This document shows positions 10,110-21,893 of a DNA stretch of 64,000 nt, in pieces. The notes under the pieces were generated by a model. It was not told the origin of the DNA, ran no database searches, and saw only the letters and a program-made list of their open reading frames with translations. The position numbers were made by a program, and so were the translations under genes. How positions within the stretch are numbered: position 1 is the first letter of the stretch; each line of letters starts with the position of its first letter. The stretch comes from Botryosphaeria dothidea. Lineage: Eukaryota > Ascomycota > Dothideomycetes > Botryosphaeriales > Botryosphaeriaceae. Location of the stretch: assembly GCA_011503125.2 (NCBI GenBank), contig WWBZ02000033.1, positions 930,001 to 994,000 of the forward strand, given 5' to 3'.

Positions 10110-12268
10110 TCAACTTCTCCTCACCACCCCCCTCTGCATCTTCCTCAAACTAACCACCACCGCGCTCCGATGCTCAAACGCAAGCACAATCGCACACCTC
10201 ACATTCAACGCTGTCAACCACCTTCTCTGCCTGGGATCACTCGCCGCCGCAGCTCCACCAACAAGCGTGACCCAATACAAGATGCCCGTCATATCGCCCC
10301 AGCACTCCGAGTGCGGGCAATCGCTCCTCTTGATCGCCTCGGCCAACTGCTCCAACGATACCGCATCCGCCGGCGCATTAGCCGATCCAGCGGGCAGCGT
10401 CGACAGCGGTTTCTTGTTGACCAAGCTCTCCGCGTACAAGATGCCCGCGAGACGGCACGCCTCGTAGCGCCAGCGGGCTTTCCTCTCGAGCTCACTAGCT
10501 GCGGCGCTCTCGGGGAGCTTTTCCATCGGTGGTAGGCCTTTGACGTGGGCCAGGATGCCGCGCTTGTACTGGTCGAGATCCCAGTTGCTCTGGGCAAGGG
10601 GCCCGCTCACGAGGTCGACCAGCTCCTTGAGCTTGGCGACGAGCTCGAGGGTGAGCTGCGTGCACCTCCTGCTGCGCTCAAGGGTAAAAAAGCGGGCGCG
10701 GGGGCAGAACAGCGGGGACTCGGGGACGACGGCCTTGTCGCCGTAGACGGGGGTGCGGAGGCTGTTGGCGAACTCGGCGAAGAGGGGATCCGGGTTCCCT
10801 TCCCTGAAGATGGAAGAGGAGTAGACCATAGACGTGGCGACGGCGGCCAACTCGCCTTGCAAGCCTAGACGGTTGAGGCCGCCGCGCTCTTCGATGAGGC
10901 GGCGCAGGCCCTGCTCGTGGGCGACGAGGCGCTCGGGACCGGAGGCGTTGACGAGCTCACTACACAGCAGCTGCACGACGCTCATGATTGTCGTGTCCTT
11001 GATGCGCGTCCAGCGCTCGTTGAAGGCCTCGTTGAGCAAGTGGAAGACCTCCGTCTGAACCGTGAGAGTGAGTGATGTCGGCGCGAGCTTGCCGTCCATG
11101 GCGTCCTGGTGGCTGGTGGCGATGGCGAGGGTGCTGAGGAAGGATTCGGGGGACTGGATCATCTGCGGTAGCCATGCTCGTGCCATGCCCCTGGTGCCGA
11201 AGTACAGATGGCCTAGGAGACTATCAGCATAATATCCCGACGGCTTGTTGGTAGAAGATCACGCACAATAATACTTCAACAAGGGCATGTTGATCTCGGT
11301 GGAGATTGGTTGCGGAAGTGCTAAGAACGGATCATGTGAGGAGAAAGGGTTCACAGGTGCCGGTGTAGCGAAAGCCTTGAACGGCCCAAGGACCTGAAAG
11401 GCTGAATCGTAAAGAGGATTTATGCGATACATGCCGCCCTCGGGTGGCTGTACGAGCACTTGATCCGATAATTGTTGGTCATGTGCTGATGCACTTGTAG
11501 GTGTGCCCATCGCGCTCCTCTTCGTCCTCTTCGGCTGATAAGCCGGGCGATACGATTCGGGGCTATCCACATCGGTACCTTGATCACTGCGCGGCGTGCT
11601 TCCTGGTAACGATGCGCTCGACCTGGGGACGCGGTATCTCTGGAAAATGTCCAAGGCTTCCTCCCGGGGCATGAACGGCGGATTGTCCGGATGACTGGCG
11701 GTGGCAAGTGAGTCGGACCTCCTCAAAGTTTGCATTGGGCGTTTGGCGATGGTAGCAGCGGGAGGGGCGCCGGCGCCAGTGCTGCTCTCGGCACGTGTCG
11801 AGGAGGAGGTTGCTTTCTTGGGCCGCTGCCTCCCCTCGACCACGCCGAACATGACGTGCGAGCGCACGGTACGCATCAGCTCGGGATTCCTGAACTCCTC
11901 GGGCCTGGTAGCGGTGACGAATCTGAAGCCGTTGCCCGTATCGTCGTTGGTGGGCGAGCGCGAGGAGGTGCGGCTACTTGTGCGGCGGCTCGACAACGAT
12001 GCAGCTGGAGCTTGCGGCGCGGAAGGGGCAGTGCGCATGCCGAATGGGTCTTTGGCATTGGTTAGTACGCGATTGTGGAGAAAGATAAAGCCCCTTTTGC
12101 TCGCATTGGGATGTTCGGTGCTCGCTAACCTGGAGAGCTCCACGGAAAAGTTTGCTGGGACATGGCGGGGGTGACGAATTGCAGGTCCATGGCGGGGTTG
12201 ACGGGGTCGGAGGCAGGACGCGTGGTGGGCTGCGTTGTAGCGGGGTAGCTCTCGGACGAGCACGACAT
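10110..12268 (-). CDS. Fungal-specific transcription-factor-domain protein ('tachykinin family')
   Basis: Exons 12130-12268, 11267-12049 and 10110-11212 (minus) give 674 residues. The N-terminus (MSCSSES..., with an alternative Met at 12190 beginning MDLQFVTPAM) lacks a Zn2Cys6 cluster. Next comes the motif typical of the fungal proteins misnamed 'tachykinin family', FRFVTATRPEEFRNPELMRTVRSHVM (about 85-110), in a disordered Ser/Arg-rich region. The C-terminal two-thirds, with LLKYYCHLYFGTRGMARAWLPQM and downstream helices, matches the fungal-specific transcription factor (DUF3468-like) helical region. In known members this is usually a nuclear regulator without a clear DNA-binding domain. 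Introns are 80 and 54 bases with GTTAGC/AAG and GTGCGT/TAG ends; their removal keeps the frame. The target genes cannot be inferred. Confidence 0.85.
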
Positions 12269-13537
12269 CTGGTCCTAACTCTTGAAGAGTGAGAATGGCA
12301 GACGCGTGGTGGCGTTTTTCATATTCCAGCGAGGGAGGAGCAGCAGGCGGAATTGACGTGTGCGGGATGTTAGGGCGATCAAACGCGGGAGCACAGGGCG
12401 GAATGTGGGAGGATGTGCGGAGATAGGGCTGCGGGTGGCAAGTCTATGTATAAGGGCAAGTACGCCCGTAGGTTGTGGCAGAGGTGTCACAGAAGCGTGC
12501 AGCAGTGTCGTAAAGCGAGCCGGGGCTCGTGGCGCAAGGAGGCTGTGTGAAGCGCAAGACAGACGCTTAGTCTACAGTGAGTCGGTGAGTTCGCGCTGCT
12601 TGGGGACGGTTGGGGCGAGGGGCTACGTCAAGCCTGACAGCATTGCAGCCATTGTGTGTGAAGGGCGGGCGCCAAAGATGCCTTGGGCAGGCTGTGCTGC
12701 GCGCTGCCGCCGGGCCCGAGCGCACTGCCTGGCAGGGTACACCACGCACCAAACACCACCAGAACCCTACCAAGTGCGACCACACCTCACGGCGGCAGCG
12801 GTGGGGGAGGAGGGCACTGTCTTCGCTTGCCGGCCCAGAAATGACCCTAGCGTCTGTCAGCAACGCCCGGATGGCGCTATGCAGCCGTCGCTGACGCCCT
12901 AGTCCTCTCTGACTGTGCCTAAGGCCGCACGCGTATCTGCATCTCGCACGTAGCAGCCCGCAAAAGCACCCATCTTGCACTACCTCAGACAAAACGTCGC
13001 TGTTCTGCCGGGGACCCCGTCTTTGCACTGCAAGCGCGGACGCTGTGCGCGCAATCCCATCGTCCTCTGCAAATCCATTGCTGCAGCCCGCGCGGCATCG
13101 ACCGTCGTGCCCGCTCCACCTAGGGACCCCGGGAACGCAGGGCTCGCGCTCGCACTCGCATGCCCCCGATGGCCGAGAGATCTGTGATGGTGCAAGGGTA
13201 CGTACCTTCCGCCAGACCGCTCCCGCTATCACAGCCACACGCTTCGTCCCTCCATTCGCGGCACCGGCCGTAACTTCTCGGCTCCCATGCCGTCATCTGC
13301 CCACCCGCCGGCGCTTATCGACCCTGTGATTTGGTGGCTAGCTGGGCCAAGCTCAAGCCTTAACGGCCATCGTCATTCCTTCGCCCACCTACCCCTGCTT
13401 TACCGAGCTCTAGACTCCTCGACCGCTGGCCCTGCGAGATCAGGGTCCCCTTGGCACCATGATGACAGCGATGAAGTTATTTGTTGAACCCATTGAATCA
13501 TTTTTTTTCTTTCGCACTATTGGCTGACCCTCTACTA
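12269..13537. other. Gene-free region upstream of the transcription-factor-domain gene
   Basis: About 1.3 kb between the start of the minus-strand regulator gene and the 3' end of RIC1. Overlapping open frames on both strands (12.5-13.2 kb) are Cys/Arg-rich, change frame freely and look like chance frames in GC-rich promoter DNA. Confidence 0.5.
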
Positions 13538-16500
13538 TTAGCCGAACTGTGTCGAGAAAAAATCGTCGCTACTGCCGGCCTCAGCCCCGGTCTCCTGAGA
13601 GGCCGCAGCATTGCTAGATGCCCTGCCGTCTCCGTTGGTTACCATGCTTGCAGGACTGCGGCTACCCATGCTGCTGTTCGATGCGGCTGCAAGGTCGATC
13701 CCGCCTATACCGATGCCAATGTCTCCGATGCCGCTACTATCCCCCAGTCGCCCGTTGTTGCGAGAAATCGCTTGCCGAGATTCCTCGAACATGAAGCTAC
13801 TGCCCGCTGGCCGTTTTGTCCCACCCTCGGTTGGTGACGTGAGCTCTGCCATCTCCAAAGCTTCTCTGAGCGTGTCGCCTGACTCGTCGAGCGCCATGAG
13901 GAAGCGCGCGAGCTCCTTGCATAGATCCCAGTCTTGCTCTAATTTGGCTCGCTGAAGCAATCGCACCAGCTGATGCGAGCTTGAACTGAGTTCTTCGAAT
14001 GTGTGCAGAACAAGTAGATAGCCTCCTGCTGTCTTCAAGGAGCCCCGCTGCAGTGACTCCTCAAACAGTTCTTGAGGCGGTGGAAGATGGACGAACAGCG
14101 TGCGCCATGACCGGACTTCGGTCTTGCGTGTACACTGGACGACAATATCCAGGTATTGCGGGAACGAAGAGAGGAACGACAAAACACTTGGCAACAGCGC
14201 TTGCTCTGGCGGTGGAGACGTGTCAACCTCGTCGTCCAACACGTCATGCAGCAAGATCTCCAAGGCATGCGGGAAGTAGAGCAGATGCTGGTAATGGTGC
14301 GACAGATGCAACGCTGCAGGAGAGTTGTATTGTGCCAGGTGGTGCCGAAGTAGTGGCGGCAGGAAAAGGTGAGTCTGGTCCAGTCAGCTTGCACAACATG
14401 TAGCCTGTCCACCATGCACTTACCCGAGTAGCAAAACGGAAGTATGCGAAGCTAATGTCTCGCCTTTGCACCAAGTCCGACTCTACGCCAAAGAGAATCC
14501 CCTTGTTCAAGAGAGGTGACAAGGGATAAAAATCAACAGGTATACTGACGGTCGCCGGAAGCTCTCTGCCAAGCTCCAGCGATGCCGACACTAAAACATC
14601 TTGAGCGTCGATCCAAAGTTTCATGTCTTGCCCGTCAAAGTACCACAAAGAGTCGCGCAAATCGTGGCCTTGGAGGCTATTGTTCGGTAGTCCTGCCGAG
14701 GGACTTGGCGGTAGGTAGTCTTCGTTATCCTGGATTTTAAACGAGGGGTGGTCTCGCATAAGCGCATAGTACTCCACATTCTGTGCTATGATGCGCATCT
14801 CATATTTGAGCACGCCTTCCTCCGTCGTTGTCGGCTGAAGGAGGACGAGTTTGCCGTCAATAAGGAACAAGATTGTTGCAACCGCGACATCCTGCGAAGG
14901 GTCGCCATGATCTGGCACTGATCAGCACAGGGGCCAAAGACCGGTAGATTCGTATTCAACTTACCGAGTTGATCCTCTGGCAGGATCCAGCTCAATGCTC
15001 GTACTCTTGGAGGTGCTCGGATGATCCCGTGAAGGGCGATTTGCCCGACTTGCACGATCCTTACCGAAGAATTTGCGACGTTGATGATATAGTGGTAAAG
15101 GATATTGTCGTATGTGTAGACCAATAAGGAATCGTCTCCCGAAGGAGCGATCAAGACAATGGGAGCCGGCAGGCGCTCCTTGTGCATGATTTTGTTGTTG
15201 TCCAAATCCTTTTCGCGCGAATAGATACGAAGCTTCATTGTGGTCAGCCCCATCTCCTGCGAAGAATATAGAGCACCTTACCTCGTATGAGCTGTCGGCT
15301 TCGACAGCCGCAATCAGTACGTGCTGGTGCCAGCACATCCCACCACGAACGGTGAACTCATTCTCCATATCTGGGTCATCGAATGTCTTCCACCTTCCAC
15401 TGGTGACGCTATAGTGTGCTAGCCCGCGTCGGCCTGCCACCGCGACATAACGCCCATCAGAAGAAATGACGGCGCTCCGGATGGGCCATTGGTCAACCAA
15501 GTACGGGGCGGGTATTTGAACGTGATGCCATAATGAGACCTCGGCGGAAATAGCTGTCAGGTCCGGCATGTCGTATCCGCGGTAAATCATGAATCCAGCA
15601 TTCGTTTGAAGAAGGGATCTGGAGACATTTGCAGAGGAGAAACATCCAGAAACAGCACTGCGAGCCATCTCGAGCAGCCACAGTCGATTGTCATTCTGAC
15701 CGAGGAGGAGAATTTCGGAACCACCACCAACCCAAAATCCGTCACGAACGCTGAGAAGCCATCTTTCATCATTATTTTCGGACATGAAGCGAGTGGAAGT
15801 AAAGCTGCTGGCACCAGGTTTCCCGTAAACGCTCCACATCATCCAGCCCTTCTCGTAGCCAGCGAAGAGGCAGTATCCATCCGGCGAGTATGTCAGGAAT
15901 GTCAGCCTGCCGGATGAGGCCGACGTCAGCCCTGTCTGCAGCTTGTGAGACAGGGGGACATGGCCGTCATAGTCCCTGGCAGTGTACACATGTATTTCTC
16001 CATTTGCACAGCCAATTGCAACCAGGGAGAACCGGGCGTTGATTGCGGCCTTCACAGCATAGGTATCCTGGATCTCTGGTTCATGAAAGCAGTATCCTTT
16101 AAACAAAGCCCTCGAGGCTTGGGCGTCGGCGGTGTTCGACGGAAGCTTTTGAACGGCATAAGCCTTGCCATCACTCATGACCCATGAATATAAATTCATC
16201 GGCCGGTCGTGGACAATGTCCACCACGGTCGTCTTCTTGCTGAGCCAGGACATCTTGCTGAGTAGTTCGGTACTTGTCTGGTTTCCATGGCTGTCCGGAG
16301 CCCAGCGAATACACTGTATAGCAGCTGGTTTGGCTGTGGCAACGACAAGCTCGTCATCCAGAGCGAGTGCTTTGGCGATGCCAGCGTCGACCCTTATGAC
16401 CATGCGGAAGCGAACGCTAACGTCCTGAATGCCACCGCCCTCGCCCGGACCAGCGAACCTGTCCGCGGTCGCATGTATCCTACTGCCAGAAATACTCTGG

Positions 16501-17167
16501 CGCCGCGAGTGGCCATGGGCGTTGGGATCAAACTGCTGTCGGTAAACGCGGGAGGTGGGGTCGCTGGCGAGCGAGTAGGTGATGAGGTAGCCAAAGGCCG
16601 TCTGCACAACGAAAATGGCCGAGTCAGGGCGCAACAGGAGGGACACATTCGGACCGTAGGTCTTGAGAGAGGAAGACGAGCGCAGCACAGAGGCCAGGAC
16701 CGCCGTTGGCTGTAGGCAGCTGTGTCAGAGACGGTGATCCCAACGTGAAGTGGGCGGTGGTGACGTACCTTTGTCTGCCATATGGTCAGAGTGGAGCGGG
16801 TGATGGTGGCAAACAATTGACCGTTACGGGCGACGCGCAGGGCGATTATCTCGCCGTCAACATCGGTCTCCGTGTCAGTCCCTTGCAGGCTGCCGTTGGT
16901 TGTGTTCGACGTCTGCGGCGCAGAGCCGTTCGGCCCTTGCGTCACCGTGGCATCGTGCTCAGCATCGTCATCTCGGGGCTTGGGTTGTGCGGCATGGGCG
17001 TCGGCGTGGGCGTTGGCGTGAGGGTGAGCGTGCTCGTGGTGCCTCCCGTTGACTGCGGCGGAGGGTGCCTCGCTGTTGACACCGTCGTCGGAGGTGATGT
17101 GACGCTCTCGAGGCAGTTGGCGCTGGCTGGTGGCGTAGACTCTGGGGCTCCCAATGGGCCAGAACAT
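13538..17167 (-). CDS. RIC1: RIC1 homologue, Ric1-Rgp1 guanine exchange factor subunit for Ypt6/Rab6
   Basis: Ric1 with Rgp1 activates the Golgi Rab Ypt6 and acts in endosome-to-Golgi retrograde transport. Exons 16769-17167, 15282-16709, 14965-15232, 14424-14911 and 13538-14374 (minus) give 1139 residues, close to other filamentous fungi. The start MFWPIGSPRVYA is the family N-terminus. Beta-propeller repeats follow (IIALRVARNGQLFATIT, QCIRWAPDS, TFLTYSPDGYCLFAGYEKGWMMWSVYG, AVISSDGRYVAVAGRRGLAHYS). The C-terminal RIC1 helical domain contains HHYQHLLYFPHALEILLHDVLDDE. A His/Ala-rich hexanucleotide stretch (about 16990-17045) sits in the disordered N-terminal insert. One intron is only 49 bases (15233-15281). 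The intron 4-side acceptor at 14911/14917 is a tandem CAG pair six bases apart, so two isoforms are possible. Confidence 0.93.
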
Positions 17168-17730
17168 GGCTTCCTAGGTCGAGCAATGCCGGCATTTGGG
17201 AAGCTCCATTTCAGTTGGGGATTCGAGGAGCTCGACGGCCGGCGGGGAGCAAGCTCGGGGACGTGTGATGCAGCTGTCTGAGCGAGGTGGCCGCCTGCTG
17301 CCGGGATGATCGAGGATCCCGGGACGGGCGCGCACGAGCCCCGTGGAACTTATACCTCATCAGTGGCCGTACTTAGCCTCGCGCACCTTGATCCACTATT
17401 CGTTCATTCTTCTTGCAGTAAATCATTATTCTTATTGGTCCAATCTATGTTACAATGAATCGAAGCTGTCGGTTAGCAATTTCCGCTCCATCCCTTCACT
17501 GCCCACCCGCCCTGCATCGACTCCAGAACTCAACGCCATGCTCCGAACCAGAGCGAAAAATAGAGCGCTTTTGAACGTGAGACAGGAATTCAAACAAACC
17601 GTAGACCCATGCTCGAGCAAGAACAACCAGAAAGTAAACGCCTGCAACGATGCCGTACCCTACCTTGCTGCTGAGTCCCTTACCCGATTAAAGACCGCTG
17701 CTCCAAGAACACCGTAAAGAAGTACGTATC
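17168..17730. other. RIC1 promoter / KCS1 3' region
   Basis: 563 bases between two minus-strand genes. The 17350-17460 part is AT-richer; no supported gene or RNA is seen. Confidence 0.5.
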
Positions 17731-20700
17731 TTACACACTGACGTTGCCTGAGTCCTCATCGTTGATCGGGCCATCCTCCCACCCTTCGAGCGGGATTCCG
17801 TGGCCCAGTTCACCCTCGCCGTGGCGCAGGCCTTCGCATTCGCCTCGTTCAACGTATCCTTTGTCTTCGTTCATGTCGCGCCAGATGCGCTGGAAGTACA
17901 TGCGCAGAGTGCGCAAGCCACGAAGGTAGCCTTTATCCACGCCATTCGGGTCTGACGGTGGGCAAGGAACTTCTGGGGGCAGTTTATCTTCGGCTGTAAC
18001 GCAGTTGGCAAAATCGACAATTTTCAACTTGATCTCAGATCTCGCCTTTTTCTCTTGCTCCAAAGTTGATTTACCGTCTTTATCTTGGGATCCGCGACGG
18101 CTGGCCGGCATAGACGACGACTCTGACGAGTTATCACCACGATCATACAGCATCAGCAAACTGCTCGCATAGAATCGATACCCGGGAAGCCGACGGATCA
18201 TCCGCTCGAGCGTTGATATCTTTTCCAAAATGACAGGAATATGCTTGGTTGCGCTCGTGTAGCTATGTCCGTCAAAGAAGAAGCGAGTCAACGCGTCCTG
18301 AAACTCTTTCCCGGCTTTCAGATCGCGACCGAAGTATTTGTCTTCAAATATGTATGACTGTGTCTTGACGTTCCATACTTGCATACCGCAGACGCGTACA
18401 CCAAGCTCCTTGGAGGTGGTCATCTGACACTTGCGTCTCTGCGACCGTTGCTTTTTCTCATTAGCTTCGATGCCGTACTGCCTCGTTCCCATCTTGAGAT
18501 CAAGCACGCAGGGCCGAGACATGCCTGCGGTGAGGTCTTCGAGAAGGATGAAATGTTGCACGCGCTCATCCGGCTGGGCAGCCTCCTTGGGATTTGATGG
18601 ATCTTCCATGGGGATATTGTTGGACAATCTTGGGTTTGTGACTGGGGCCGGAAGCATGGTGCCAGAAGCATTCCGTACAAGTTGGCCGTTCGTCTGCTCA
18701 GGTTGTGCAGACTCAGATGGCGTATTGCCAGTATTGGACGACGCAGGCTTCTTGTCCTCGTCCATCGCGAATACGTCATCCTCACGGTCCCCACCGTATC
18801 CATCCTCTTCGTGATACTCGAGATTTCCTCTTCCTCCTTCATCAATCTCAGTCGGCTTTCGTCGTAAGCCACCGCCTGAGTGACGGCGCCTTGGCGGACG
18901 GTGCTTCACCGGAATCGTTTCTTCAACGACATCCTTTGCGGAGTCAAGTCCATTCAGTTGTGGCAAGGAAGGGAACCTTTCGAGTGATCTGCTTTCCCCG
19001 GAGACTGGCTGGTTGGAGAAGTGGCGTTCGGCCTCGGATCTGAGCACCTGTTTGCGAGGGCTACCGCCTTCATCAAGAGGCAGTGCCCGCCTTGCCACAT
19101 CTGCACTTCCCCTGCGTGCATGCGGACTTCCACTTGGGATGCCTTGTGACTCGAGACCTCGCTTCCTACCAGGAAGACTGTGGTGATTGCGGTCATGACG
19201 GAAGTGGTGATGAATCGTTGGCGGAGTGAAGACCTCTTTCAGAACCTGCTCGCGAAGCCTCTTGTTCACTGTAGTAGCACCCCAGCTAGGAGAATGCTTC
19301 AGATCCGGCCGTGTTGGGCTAGTGCTCAGGGAGAGTTTGCCGGAATGGTTGGTAGCATCCATACTTTGATGGCGGCGATATTGTTGCGATAATAAGGAAG
19401 CATCTCCCGTATGGGGCCGGGGAGTCGTTGCGCGAGGCGGCAGACGGAATAGATTGTCTGGAATGATGTGCATATTATTCTCGAAGACCACCTGCGGTAC
19501 AGCTGGCGTCATCTGCTGCGAGTGGCTGACAAGCCTTGGTTGGTTCTCCGATGTGTTCCCACTTGGCTTGGCTGTAGACTCCGGCTCGGCCGGCGCAGCC
19601 TCAGACGATCCTTTGGACTGAGCTTCAACCTCTGGCGACTTCACGCCATTGATATCTGCGTCTTTGGAGTCCTTGGTCGCCTTTCTCTTCTTCGGTGCCT
19701 TCCGGTAAGTCACATTCAAGACACCAATGTACCTAATGACAAGCAGTTAGCCAATACACATACTAACCCATGGACAAAAGGGGGGCGGGCGAAAGCATCT
19801 TGGCTGAAGTTTCAGCTTGGGAGCCACAAGGAGGGCATAACATGGCCTTACCTCGGTAAGAAATCCAGCAGTTCAGGGTGATTCCGCTCAACCGTCTCGT
19901 AGAACTCATTTTCTCGGTTGTTCAATTGCTTACACACGGCCCGTCTCGAGAAACGGTACACCGTGGAATGACCGCCAACCTGATGATCGTATGGCTTGAG
20001 TTCAACAGCACCAAGAGGAGCGGCCGGCTGGTGACGACGATGGTGATGATGATGATGATGGTGATGGGGCTTCGGGGCCGAGGTAACTTCTTTCCTGTAG
20101 GAGGTCTGTGTTGGGGTAGTTCCTAATTCCTCAGTGGCACTATCATAGTCTTGCGTGGACTGGGCTGATTCATCCCACGACTCGTACTCAGACCCCGAAC
20201 AGGACACGCTATAATCCGATTCAGACATGAGCCCGTGATATTCTACTTCGGGTGAGCGTGGTGGTTGCTTGAGATCGCCATGAAGATACTTCTGCTCGTC
20301 CTTCGTTTGCAAAGAAATTTGTACTTCATCTGGAGTTGGGGTAGTTTCTTTATCTCGCCAACCAGCAGGAAATCCCCGTGTAGAAGCTCTCGATGGAACT
20401 TTCTGCAGTGGTGCCTCCTCCCGCACTGGGCTCAACTGCTCGGGAGTGGATTTGGTCGGCGTGAGTTGACGATGCGGGAAGTACAACGCCGAAGAGATGT
20501 GTTCCTTTTCCGATTCATCATCCTCATCAGTCCCGGCTGCCTTGTCCTCCTGAGGTACCTGAAGGGTCCCAAAGTAGTCGCTTGGCTCCTTTCCCAAAGC
20601 ATCGGAAACCGGTCTGGCAGAGCCTGGTTTGGAGCGCTCGGATTCAGTTCGCGGGAGGCTTCTGGAGAAGGAAGTACCACGTTGGCCTCCCGGAGTGAGG

Positions 20701-21893
20701 TTATGAAAGTTCCTGATCTCTTCTAAAAGGCTCAATGGTATTCCATGGGGTCGTACAGCAATGCTGTCGTCGTCTTCTTGTCCGTATTCCGTTATCGGCT
20801 CGGGCGGCAGCTGTGGTTTCCTTGGCGAGGTGATTGTGTCTGAGCGCCGATCTTCCCGGGAAGATGTGCCGCTCTTATCGTCTAGCCTCTCAGTCGTCGG
20901 TGACTTCAGCTCGGGATCAGCTGCTGCTTGGTCTCGGCCCTCTTGAGGCGTGGCTTCAATCAAGCGATCCTTTGCCCTCTCGTCACGTTTCTTTTGCTCT
21001 TGCGCCGCCTCATTCTCTTTGAAAAGACCCAAGTAGTGACTGGCCTTGCGACTGCGCGCTGCGGCCGCACTCGGCTCCGCCTTGGGCAGGGTGGCTTCGA
21101 TCTTCTTATCCACCCGAGTGTTGGTAGTTTCCTTGACATTTTGATGTGCCGACATGCTCAATATGGGCTTCCCTTCCCGCCACGACCGATATCGTACCCG
21201 TTCGTCTGCATCTAGAGTGTCCTGTGGGGTGGGGCTATCGTGAGCAGTGGGAGCTCGTTGGTGGTGGGGGGTGTCAACGGCGGCAGGAGCGAAAGCTGGT
21301 GTGTTGTCCTGCTTCGTCGTTGGCTCTGTTCTGCCGGGAGCCAGAATGTGCGTAACGAAATGACCCTTAAGATGCGGCTGCGAATTGTCATTGTACAGTG
21401 TAGTGCTGCTGTGCCTGAAGTTATGGTAATCATCAGAGAAGGTAGAGTGGTCCAGTGGCGAGGAAGCATTGGCGGGCGAGTAGAGGTGGTGATGTGGCTG
21501 GCGAAGCAGCGGCGGGTCGACCAGCTTCCGGATCGGCGACACCTCAGCCATGGCGGACGGTTGGTCTTGCTCCTGCGGGTCGGCCGAGGCGGTGGAGGAG
21601 TCCGGACGTGGATGCAGACCGGGAGAGTCTGCGGGGCTATCGGTGGTAATGTAGTTTGTCGCGAAGATGCTGTCGCGCTCCGACAGCTGAGGGCCGGCGG
21701 CAGGATACAGCGACTCGAGTGAGAGCGGGGCGGTCCTGGAGCGGCCCGTCTGCGAGAGCGTCTTTGGTGTCACCTTTGGACCGTCGTCGGGCGAGGACGG
21801 CGACGAGGCATTGCGCGGATCCTGGGAGACCCTGTGGGATCTCACCGGGGTGGAAGGCGAGATATTATCCGGAGCAGGAGGAGCGGGTGACAT
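17731..21893 (-). CDS. KCS1: Inositol hexakisphosphate kinase (KCS1/IP6K type)
   Basis: Makes 5-diphosphoinositol pyrophosphate (IP7) from IP6, a regulator of phosphate and stress responses. Exons 19852-21893 and 17731-19732 (minus) give 1347 residues with the intron at 19733-19851. A long disordered N-terminus (Ser/Pro/Arg-rich, with nine His at 20040-20066) precedes a conserved block, [14 protein letters not shown] to [28 protein letters not shown], split by the intron. The IPK catalytic signature PCVLDLKMG (about 18488-18514) follows, then [12 protein letters not shown] and the metal-binding-type IVDFANCV near the C-terminus, with [13 protein letters not shown]. The start is uncertain: 21893 is the first in-frame ATG. 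The frame stays open upstream to a TAG at about 22072 but has no ATG, so an upstream spliced exon could extend the protein. Confidence 0.88.
20040..20066 (-). repeat. CAT/CAC trinucleotide repeat encoding nine histidines
   Basis: A 27-base run of mostly ATG/GTG triplets on the plus strand is read on the minus strand as nine consecutive His codons (mixed CAT and CAC), followed by RRH, inside the disordered region just before the conserved N-terminal block of the IP6 kinase. Mixed codons suggest it is not a very recent slippage expansion. Confidence 0.85.

Noticed and set aside
12567..13238. 223-codon minus-strand frame upstream of the transcription-factor-domain gene
   Set aside because: Cys/Arg/Trp-rich composition with no motif and overlapping frames on both strands; typical of chance openness.
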